Shown here: one piece after another, positions 1 to 5,933 of the stretch | How the letters are laid out: every line of letters begins with the position of its first letter | How positions within the stretch are numbered: the first letter of the stretch is position 1 | DNA from: Candidatus Cloacimonadota bacterium | GTDB taxonomy: Bacteria > Cloacimonadota > Cloacimonadia > Cloacimonadales > TCS61 | Reading direction: 5' to 3' | DNA: 9,583 nt | Assembly (NCBI GenBank): GCA_023133395.1 | Contig: JAGLWO010000601.1 | Span: 1 to 9,583, forward strand | The notes under the pieces: generated by a model | Database searches by the model: none | What the model saw: the letters and a program-made list of their open reading frames with translations, nothing else | What the model was told of the DNA's origin: nothing | Translations under genes and position numbers: made by a program

Positions 1-431
1 TATTTCCTGAAACCGGAAAAGTAACGCAAAAGAAATTCTTTGACCTGAATGAAATCGTAATTTCCCTGCGTGGTAGACCGGATCTTCGCATCCACACTGC
101 CGATGATGAACTGTATATTTTCGATTACAAAACCGGAAGTAGTAATAATAGAAAAATCAGAAAATATAATGAGCAATTACAGTTGTATGAATTAATAAAC
201 TATCTCATCGAATCACCGGAATTAGTAAATAAACTTAACTCCTATCTGTTCTTTATTGAAGAGAAAAACCTATCGAATTTAACTAAAAGGATCGATCTGA
301 AAGAAGCAATAATAGAGGTCGTTCAAAATGTTTTGGAAAGCGGTTTTTCATTAGCAAAATCGAAAGACGAATATGAAGATATCGAGATCACACGCCGGGA
401 TTTAAAGATGAAGCTAGAGCTGATAAAATGA
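1..431 (+). CDS. AddB-like PD-(D/E)XK nuclease, C-terminal end (5' partial)
   Basis: The frame is open from base 3 to the TGA at 429-431, so the gene starts outside the window and only about 142 residues are visible. They carry a PD-(D/E)XK nuclease core: G-R-P-D with its Asp codon at 81-83, then F-D-Y-K-T-G with Asp at 123-125 and Lys at 129-131, then the Q-L-Q-L-Y motif (174-188) typical of RecB-family nucleases. The next gene starts inside this stop codon (ATGA) and encodes an AddA-like helicase-nuclease, so by context this is the AddB partner. In that family AddB contributes the second nuclease of the end-resection complex and a helicase-like fold that reads Chi. None of the visible residues is Cys, so the three C-terminal iron-sulfur ligands of Bacillus AddB are missing. 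A stand-alone RecB/Cas4-like nuclease is less likely. A TTG at 183 opens a shorter frame but is internal. Confidence 0.8.
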   Translation, partial: FPETGKVTQKKFFDLNEIVISLRGRPDLRIHTADDELYIFDYKTGSSNNRKIRKYNEQLQLYELINYLIESPELVNKLNSYLFFIEEKNLSNLTKRIDLKEAIIEVVQNVLESGFSLAKSKDEYEDIEITRRDLKMKLELIK

Positions 432-3400
432 AGCCGACGTTCATTCGAGCCAGCGCTGGAACCGGAAAAACCTACCGCCTTTCATTGGAATTCATTAACC
501 TGCTGCTTTCGCAAAGAGTGGATTTCAAAGAAATTCTGGTTATCACTTTCACCAATAAAGCAACTGCGGAGATCAGGGAACGAATTTTCGAACATCTACA
601 AAACATCGTTCATAAAACCGAAAAAGCACAAGAAATAATAAAAGGTTTGAAGGTAATTAACCCGGAATTAAAATTCGATGCGGAAGATATTGAATTCTTG
701 AAAAACACTTATCAGAAAATGCTCACTAATAAATCGGAGGTAAACATCAGCACGATAGATTCGTTCATCAATGCGGTTTTCAGCGGGATTATCGCTCCTT
801 TCCGGAACATCGTGGATTACAGGATCGATAATAACATCAATGATGAATATCTCCCTGAAATTTATCAGCACATTTTGAAAGATGATAATCTAAAACTTTA
901 TGAAGATATTTTCCTGGAAGCAAAACGTAGAAACCTGGAACAATTCAATAATTTTATTAAAGATGTTATTAATTATCGCTGGCTGTTCGAGTTCATCGAT
1001 CTATCAATATTTTCCGAAACCGATATTGAAAAAGAGATAGAAAAATGTTTTCTGTCTTACAAAAAGAAATTGGGTGAATTCCTGCAATTTCTAACAAATG
1101 AGATCAAAATCTATCTGGGGAAAAATAATGAAAAAATAACCTGGGATAAACTGATCCAGAAAAATTATTATGAACTATTGGAAGGGCAGATCGATTTTAA
1201 TTCGCTTGAGGCGGATGACCTTTACAACCAACTTTACAATTGTTTATATGAAAAGAAATTCATCGAAGAAAATTATGCACTCCTTCTGGATGATAAGAAT
1301 TTATGGATGGGAAACAGGATCAGAAATCCGGAATTGAAACCAATTTTCCAGGCAACACAACATAAATTAGCCGGGTATTTATTTTATGATAAAGCGTTAA
1401 ATGAACAGTTTAATATTATTTCCCTGGCTGTAGAAATTCTGAAAATCTACGATAAAATAAAATTTAGAGATAAGATATTTACTCATTCCGATATAAGTTA
1501 TTATACTTTCCGATATTTGTACGATAAAGATCTTTCTATCATTGAAAACAAGAACGTTCTCAACATTTTTTATGAACAGCTTTCTTACAACATCCGCTTT
1601 ATTCTGATCGATGAATTCCAGGATACCAGCATTCTTCAATGGAAAATTTTCCAACCTCTTATTAATGAAACGTTGAGTGGCGAAGGGCAAAAACCGTATG
1701 GCGGATTAATAGTTGTGGGAGATGAAAAACAAGCGATCTACGGTTGGCGTGGTGGTGAGCGCAGATTGCTTGCAGGTTTCCATGAACTTCTAAACTTTGA
1801 TATGCAAACGGATTCATTGACTACTTCCTTTCGCAGCAAACCGGTCCTGATGAACTGGATCAACAGGCTGTTCGGTTCCGAATTTCTCAACTTTGATGAT
1901 AGTTGGAATTATATTAATATAGAAAGTAATAAAAAACAGGATGGTTTTGTACAAGTTCATTTCAGGAATCGGGAAAAGTTCGAGGGAGTTCAGGAAGAAA
2001 AGCTGGATCAGGTTCACATCTATCATGAATTTGTGAATGAAACGCTTTTACCACTGATAAATGAGGGAAAAATCACGCTGCACGATTCTGCCATCCTGAT
2101 GAGAAAAAACAAAGAACTTGAAGAAATGGCATCCGTGCTGGATGAAGCAGGGATCAGCTACACATTGGAATCTTCCGGTTCGCTGTTCGATCACCGGGCA
2201 ATAAAACCGATCCTTCATGTTCTGAAATTTATAGTTTATGAAGACCCGATCGAATTGATCAAATTCCTGCGTTCGGATATTGTGTTGATACATCCAAAAG
2301 AACTAAAACAAAGCCTGAACGCTTATAAAAATGCAGCTAATCTTGATGAATTTTTTCAACAAACTTCAGATAATCGTTATTTGGATATTCTTCAAAAGAT
2401 CAAAATTAAAAGGAATTCAATTGTAAATACCGTCAAAACGATTGTGGAAGAATTCAATATTACAAAACTATTTTCATCCGAAATAGAATTGAAAAATATT
2501 CATAGATTTTTAGGAATTGCAATCGAGTTTGAAAACACCAATCATGAGCATACCATCGATCTTCCCGGATTTTTATCTTATTGCCGGGCACTTGCAGAAA
2601 AGGACGAATATTCCCAGCTCGGACAAACCTATTCTGATGCTATCAAACTGCTCACTATCCATAAATCCAAAGGACTGCAATTCGAAACCGTTTTCACACT
2701 TTTTGACGTAACTTCTACTCTGGGGGGGAATTATCCCGGTTTGAAACTATATTACAATTTTGAAGATAACTTTCACGATCTCCAGGATTTTGCTTTAACC
2801 TACAATTTCGATAAAATCCTCAAGAAATCCGATAAAAAAGAACTGGTTGCGATAGTTGAGAAAAGAGATGCTGGTGAAGAATTGAACAATATTTATGTGG
2901 CTTTAACCAGAGCAAAAAATAATCTCTTCATCTATCTGCATTACACTAAGAAGGGAAATCTTGAGAAATTTATCGGGGAAATCAATGATGAAAGTTCCGT
3001 TCTGAAAAATATTACAAAAACAATTTTCAATGAGTTTTCCAATGATATGAAATCCATCTCTGATGTTCATCAAATAATTGAATATGGAAAAATAACCAGA
3101 GATATCTCCGAAGAAGAAATCAAGAAATCTGCTTCTTTACCATTTGTTGGAAAATACCTGGACATTTTCAACTGGGAAGATCTTTCCGAGAAAGAACAGG
3201 AGAACATTCATCAAATTAAAAAGGAATTCTTAGAGAATCAAAGCGTTCTTACCGGGAATATTGTTCATTTTTATTTATCTAATATTGATTATGATAATGA
3301 TCAAAACAGGGAAGTTGCTTTTTACAGAACAATTGCGAAATATGGAAGTTTGATGCATCGTGATGAAATTCAGGCAATTCTTGAAAAAACAAACAACATC

Positions 3401-3670
3401 ATCAGAGAGAACATCGAACTTTTCAGTGAAGAAAATTGGGACAAGGTTTTTAATGAATATTCTGTATTCAATGCAAAGGGAAAAGAATTCCGTATCGACC
3501 GACTGATGGTGAATACGAAGAATAAAGAGATATTGATAATAGATTACAAAACCGGTGCACACTATGAAGAGGAGCAGCTTGACAAATATGAAGAGATTAT
3601 TGAAAAGTTGGCTGTGGTGAAAAAAGATAAATATAGAGTGAAGACAAGATTTGTGGAAGTGCGAATTTAG
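428..3670 (+). CDS. addA: AddA-like UvrD-family helicase/exonuclease
   Basis: A complete 1080-residue superfamily 1A helicase fused to a RecB-type nuclease, predicted to unwind and resect double-strand DNA ends for recombination with the AddB-like neighbour. Visible motifs: Walker A A-S-A-G-T-G-K-T (8-15), Ia T-F-T-N-K-A (40-45), Walker B D-E-F-Q-D-T (395-400), III G-D-E-K-Q-A-I-Y-G-W-R (431-441), IV T-S-F-R-S (466-470), V T-I-H-K-S-K-G (743-749), VI Y-V-A-L-T-R-A-K (823-830). The C-terminal nuclease keeps H947, D1024, D1039 and K1041 (the D-Y-K-T-G motif), with Q-L-D-K-Y following, so both activities look intact. The start is only seven residues before Walker A, without the N-terminal Q-motif extension of Bacillus AddA, as in RecB and Bacteroidetes-type proteins. 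The ATG overlaps the upstream stop (ATGA), which implies translational coupling. RecB is the alternative name; no RecC or RecD is visible. A seven-G tract lies at 2722-2728. Confidence 0.9.
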   Translation: MKPTFIRASAGTGKTYRLSLEFINLLLSQRVDFKEILVITFTNKATAEIRERIFEHLQNIVHKTEKAQEIIKGLKVINPELKFDAEDIEFLKNTYQKMLTNKSEVNISTIDSFINAVFSGIIAPFRNIVDYRIDNNINDEYLPEIYQHILKDDNLKLYEDIFLEAKRRNLEQFNNFIKDVINYRWLFEFIDLSIFSETDIEKEIEKCFLSYKKKLGEFLQFLTNEIKIYLGKNNEKITWDKLIQKNYYELLEGQIDFNSLEADDLYNQLYNCLYEKKFIEENYALLLDDKNLWMGNRIRNPELKPIFQATQHKLAGYLFYDKALNEQFNIISLAVEILKIYDKIKFRDKIFTHSDISYYTFRYLYDKDLSIIENKNVLNIFYEQLSYNIRFILIDEFQDTSILQWKIFQPLINETLSGEGQKPYGGLIVVGDEKQAIYGWRGGERRLLAGFHELLNFDMQTDSLTTSFRSKPVLMNWINRLFGSEFLNFDDSWNYINIESNKKQDGFVQVHFRNREKFEGVQEEKLDQVHIYHEFVNETLLPLINEGKITLHDSAILMRKNKELEEMASVLDEAGISYTLESSGSLFDHRAIKPILHVLKFIVYEDPIELIKFLRSDIVLIHPKELKQSLNAYKNAANLDEFFQQTSDNRYLDILQKIKIKRNSIVNTVKTIVEEFNITKLFSSEIELKNIHRFLGIAIEFENTNHEHTIDLPGFLSYCRALAEKDEYSQLGQTYSDAIKLLTIHKSKGLQFETVFTLFDVTSTLGGNYPGLKLYYNFEDNFHDLQDFALTYNFDKILKKSDKKELVAIVEKRDAGEELNNIYVALTRAKNNLFIYLHYTKKGNLEKFIGEINDESSVLKNITKTIFNEFSNDMKSISDVHQIIEYGKITRDISEEEIKKSASLPFVGKYLDIFNWEDLSEKEQENIHQIKKEFLENQSVLTGNIVHFYLSNIDYDNDQNREVAFYRTIAKYGSLMHRDEIQAILEKTNNIIRENIELFSEENWDKVFNEYSVFNAKGKEFRIDRLMVNTKNKEILIIDYKTGAHYEEEQLDKYEEIIEKLAVVKKDKYRVKTRFVEVRI

Positions 3671-3711
3671 CCACAGATGAACGCAGATGAGAGTAAGAGA
3701 ACTCCCCTAAA

Positions 3712-3734
3712 TCCCCTCTTTATCAAAGAGGGGA
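3712..3734. repeat. C-rich/G-rich perfect hairpin after addA
   Basis: Arms tcccctcttt (3712-3721) and aaagagggga (3725-3734) pair over 10 bp around the loop atc. It lies 42 bases after the addA stop and could help end the addAB transcript. However, the nearest T-run (gctttttc, 3741-3748) is several bases away, so it is not a classic intrinsic terminator. The C-rich text resembles the reverse complement of the G-runs after glmM (5252-5271), which suggests one dispersed repeat family. Confidence 0.6.
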
Positions 3735-3753
3735 CACCCTGCTTTTTCACTCT

Positions 3754-3778
3754 CGTTACGAAGTTGCACTTCGTAACG
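3754..3778. repeat. 11-bp perfect inverted repeat, copy A of the cgttacgaa family
   Basis: Arms cgttacgaagt (3754-3764) and acttcgtaacg (3768-3778) are perfect reverse complements around the loop tgc. The right arm continues into a 36-base element (3769-3804) that recurs at 7576-7611 with 31 of 36 identities. There is no T-run on either strand, so a terminator role is unsupported. It looks like a dispersed palindromic (REP-like) element. Confidence 0.75.
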
Positions 3779-3804
3779 CAAATGTATGCGAAGTTAAACT
3801 TCAC
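3769..3804 (+). repeat. 36-base dispersed repeat, copy A
   Basis: It matches 7576-7611 at 31 of 36 positions in the same orientation. It consists of the right arm of the larger hairpin followed by a smaller palindrome with arms gaagt and acttc (3790-3794, 3798-3802) around taa. Both copies lie in non-coding DNA, and both follow a cgttacgaa left arm. Confidence 0.75.
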
Positions 3805-3813
3805 TTTCAATTA

Positions 3814-3838
3814 TGTTCACAAGTCCAACTTGTGAACA
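3814..3838. repeat. 11-bp perfect inverted repeat upstream of glmM
   Basis: Arms tgttcacaagt (3814-3824) and acttgtgaaca (3828-3838) pair around the loop cca. It ends 18 bases before the glmM ribosome binding site and is followed by A9, so it is not a terminator on the + strand. It shares the layout aagt-NNN-actt with the two preceding hairpins although the outer arms differ. It could be a repeat unit or a hairpin in the glmM leader; the sequence alone does not decide. Confidence 0.65.
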
Positions 3839-3856
3839 AGAAAAAAAAATATTTCC

Positions 3857-3861
3857 GGGAG
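3857..3861 (+). promoter_or_regulatory. Ribosome binding site of glmM
   Basis: GGGAG lies nine bases before the ATG at 3871. It is the only purine-rich Shine-Dalgarno match near that codon and supports this start. Confidence 0.6.
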
Positions 3862-3870
3862 AAATAAATA

Positions 3871-5211
3871 ATGAGCAAACTAATGATAAGTGTATCAGGT
3901 GTCAGGGGAATATTCGGTGAATCTCTGACGCCTGAAATCTCACAGAAATATGCTTCCCATTTCGGGATTTATTGTGATCATGGAAAAATTATTGTGGGAA
4001 GAGACTCACGAACCAGCGGTCCGGAAATGTTTCGTGCTGTCTCCACCGGTTTAAAGAGCGTCGGTTGTGATGTAGTGGATCTGGGAATTGTTTCTACTCC
4101 AACTGTTTTGCTTGCTGTGGAAGAATCTGATGCGAAAGGTGGAATTTCCATAACAGCATCACATAATCCTGCAGAGTGGAACGCAATGAAGTTCGTTAGT
4201 GAGAACGGTATGTTCCTTTTCCCACGAGAAGCACAAAAGTTTATAGATTCTCTCGATGAACTGATTGGACTTACAGACAGTGATAAAACAGGCAAACTTA
4301 CACAGGATACGGAAGCTACAAATCGTCATATTAAAAAGATCCTGAATATCTCATATCTTGATATTGAAAAAATACGATCTAAGAAATTCAGAGTTGTTAT
4401 TGATTCCGTGAATGGTGCCGGTGGCTTGATCTCTCCCCGATTGTTGAGAGATTTGGGCTGCGAAGTAATCGAACTGAACAGCGAACCGACCGGCATCTTC
4501 GCTCATACTCCCGAGCCTTTGAACAAAAACCTGAAGCAATTGGAAGAAGCTGTAGCAGTCCATAAAGCCAATATCGGCTTTGCCACCGATCCCGATGTGG
4601 ACAGACTGGCAATTGTTGATGAAAATGGAAAATGCATCGGAGAAGAACTTTCACTTCTTTTAGCTGAGAAATTCATACTTTCTAAAGTGAAAGGAGATAT
4701 TGTAACCAACCTTTCATCTTCGATGGCTTCGGAAGATATTGCAAAAGAATTTGGAGTTAAAGTGCATCGAACTAAAGTGGGCGAAATAAATGTCGGGAAA
4801 AAAATGAAGGAAATAAACAGTCCTGTGGGTGGTGAAGGTAACGGTGGCATCATTTGCCCGGAAGTACACTACACACGTGATGCTCCTGCCGGAATGGCAT
4901 TGATCCTGGGTTATATGGCTGAACAAGACAGACCGATATCTAAACTTGCTGATGAAATCCCGAAATACTACTTTGCTAAAGATAAGATAAAAGTCGCTCC
5001 GGAAATACTGGATGATGTTATGGTTAAAGCAGAACGCATCTTTGCAGGATATAACATTGATAAAACTGATGGTTTGAAAATATTAGGCGATAAATACTGG
5101 ATACACCTTCGTAAAAGCGGAACAGAACCCATTATCCGGGTTTACGTGGAAAGTGATTCTCCTGAAAAATCGCAGGAATTATGCAGAGAGACGATAGATA
5201 AGTTGGTGTAA
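3871..5211 (+). CDS. glmM: Phosphoglucosamine mutase (alpha-D-phosphohexomutase family)
   Basis: A complete 446-residue phosphohexomutase, matching the usual GlmM length of about 445. The family member GlmM converts glucosamine-6-phosphate to glucosamine-1-phosphate in the cytoplasm, on the route to UDP-N-acetylglucosamine for peptidoglycan and lipopolysaccharide. The N-terminal S-G-V-R-G-I-F-G is typical. The phosphoserine loop T-A-S-H-N-P is at 95-100 (catalytic Ser97). The magnesium loop D-P-D-V-D-R is at 240-245. The sugar-binding loop G-G-E-G-N-G-G is at 320-326 (Glu322). The phosphate-binding loop R-K-S-G-T-E-P is at 414-420. The GEGNGG loop is the form I associate with archaeal and Bacteroidetes GlmM rather than GEQSGH of E. 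coli GlmM, so phosphomannomutase or a bifunctional enzyme remains possible. It has its own ribosome binding site 200 bases after addA and probably its own transcript. GC is about 40% over 4561-4800. Confidence 0.88.
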   Translation: MSKLMISVSGVRGIFGESLTPEISQKYASHFGIYCDHGKIIVGRDSRTSGPEMFRAVSTGLKSVGCDVVDLGIVSTPTVLLAVEESDAKGGISITASHNPAEWNAMKFVSENGMFLFPREAQKFIDSLDELIGLTDSDKTGKLTQDTEATNRHIKKILNISYLDIEKIRSKKFRVVIDSVNGAGGLISPRLLRDLGCEVIELNSEPTGIFAHTPEPLNKNLKQLEEAVAVHKANIGFATDPDVDRLAIVDENGKCIGEELSLLLAEKFILSKVKGDIVTNLSSSMASEDIAKEFGVKVHRTKVGEINVGKKMKEINSPVGGEGNGGIICPEVHYTRDAPAGMALILGYMAEQDRPISKLADEIPKYYFAKDKIKVAPEILDDVMVKAERIFAGYNIDKTDGLKILGDKYWIHLRKSGTEPIIRVYVESDSPEKSQELCRETIDKLV

Positions 5212-5214
5212 GAA

Positions 5215-5271
5215 CCCTTTGGCTTGTCGCGGCGGAGTACCACGAAGACGGAAAGGGGGAATTAAAGGGGG
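5215..5271. repeat. Probable dispersed intergenic repeat: GC-rich core plus twin G-runs
   Basis: A 31-base GC-rich core is bounded by complementary cccttt and aaaggg, followed by a 12-base-spaced direct repeat of aaaggggg. The composition does not match either neighbouring gene. The twin G-runs resemble, on the opposite strand, the twin C-runs at 3703-3718 after addA. The repeat status beyond this window is inferred from memory of similar text between genes in environmental genomes. Confidence 0.45.
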
Positions 5272-5374
5272 TTTAATTATTTTGTGGTTGACGTTTATCA
5301 TACAATTTCACAGTTTTTCTTTTTATTAAGGAATTATAAAATGAATATTTACAGAAAATAAGCAACATGGTTTT

Positions 5375-5379
5375 AGGAG
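5375..5379 (+). promoter_or_regulatory. Ribosome binding site of the two-TM protein gene
   Basis: AGGAG lies seven bases before the ATG at 5387, which is optimal spacing and fixes the start. Confidence 0.65.
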
Positions 5380-5386
5380 TGATATT

Positions 5387-5920
5387 ATGATTAAATTTAT
5401 TAAGCTAAATATTGAATCTATAATTGCTATTATTTTATTTTCAATTATTATCCTCTTGAAAAGTAACTCAATAATTGACGAAAGACTTTTTTTAGGATTA
5501 CTAGGAGCAGTTGCAACCTTATATTTTGGAATTGTGAAGTTTAAAATTGAGAATGACAAGTTATTTAAAGAACTATTTAAGGAGTTCAATGACAAATATG
5601 ATAGTCGTTTTAATGATTTAATAAATGAACTAAGAAATGACAATGAAAAAAAATTGAGCTTAGAAGAAAGAAACCTAATTATCGACTACTTAAATTTATG
5701 TTCTGAAGAATATCTATGGAAGAGCAAAAATAGGATTCCTAACATTGTATGGAATGCTTGGAAAGCTGGAATAAAAGAAAATTTGAAAGTTAAGCAAGTG
5801 AAAGAAATTTATAATAGAGAAATTGCAACTAAAAATGGGGAAATTTCTTTTTATGGTCTGGTTAAAGAATTAGGAAAAACTAGCAATTGCAAAAAAGATA
5901 ATAAAAATCAAAATCATTAG
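5387..5920 (+). CDS. Small two-transmembrane protein of unknown function
   Basis: A 177-residue protein not assigned to a named family. Two hydrophobic stretches are visible: I-I-A-I-I-L-F-S-I-I-I-L-L (about 12-24) and L-F-L-G-L-L-G-A-V-A-T-L-Y-F-G-I-V (about 34-50). Next come a charged, probably coiled-coil segment (about 52-95), a conserved-looking patch Y-L-N-L-C-S-E-E-Y-L-W with I-P-N-I-V-W-N-A-W-K-A-G-I (about 102-130), and a Lys/Asn-rich tail. The C-terminal part is probably cytoplasmic. From memory this patch recurs in small membrane proteins of accessory regions, but I cannot attach a role. Bases 5401-5640 are about 24% GC against about 40% in glmM, consistent with recent acquisition. 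AGGAG seven bases upstream supports the start. The stop is 13 bases before the TPR gene, so the two are probably cotranscribed. Confidence 0.8.
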   Translation: MIKFIKLNIESIIAIILFSIIILLKSNSIIDERLFLGLLGAVATLYFGIVKFKIENDKLFKELFKEFNDKYDSRFNDLINELRNDNEKKLSLEERNLIIDYLNLCSEEYLWKSKNRIPNIVWNAWKAGIKENLKVKQVKEIYNREIATKNGEISFYGLVKELGKTSNCKKDNKNQNH

Positions 5921-5933
5921 AATTGAAGGTAAA

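Larger units (their letters stand above)
3671..3870. other. Non-coding spacer between addA and glmM, rich in inverted repeats
   Basis: No convincing coding frame is seen. The spacer holds, in order: two copies of cagatga (3674-3680, 3684-3690), a C-rich hairpin (3712-3734), an 11-bp perfect hairpin (3754-3778), a shorter hairpin (3790-3802), another 11-bp hairpin (3814-3838), a run of nine A (3841-3849), and the glmM ribosome binding site. I saw no hairpin followed directly by a T-run and no convincing -35/-10 pair. Confidence 0.75.
5212..5386. other. Non-coding spacer with GC-rich patch and G-runs
   Basis: Bases 5221-5251 are about 68% GC (21 of 31), far above their surroundings. The patch is enclosed by cccttt (5215-5220) and aaaggg (5252-5257), which could close a long stem. 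Two copies of aaaggggg follow (5252-5259, 5264-5271). The remainder is AT- and pyrimidine-rich. A six-codon open frame (5341-5361) precedes the next gene. No clear promoter or RNA gene is seen. Confidence 0.65.

Noticed and set aside
428..3670. Calling this gene part of a phage or anti-phage helicase-nuclease system.
   Set aside because: The gene pair order, ATGA overlap and intact nuclease in both partners fit housekeeping AddAB, and no other defence genes are visible.
3712..3734. A CRISPR-like array formed by the hairpins between addA and glmM.
   Set aside because: The repeats differ in sequence and length, spacers are too short and irregular, and there are no cas genes.
3814..3849. An intrinsic terminator formed by the hairpin at 3814-3838 and the adjacent A9 tract.
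   Set aside because: On the plus strand the hairpin is followed by A, not T; on the minus strand the T-run precedes the hairpin, and no minus-strand gene ends here.
4503..4853. A 116-codon open frame opposite glmM.
   Set aside because: It lies antisense to the magnesium-binding and sugar-binding loops of an intact enzyme and has Ser/Pro-rich shadow composition.
5288..5306. TTGACG and TACAAT as a sigma-70-like promoter for the two-TM gene.
   Set aside because: The two hexamers are only seven bases apart and no better -10 sits 15-19 bases after TTGACG; promoter rules for this lineage are also unknown.
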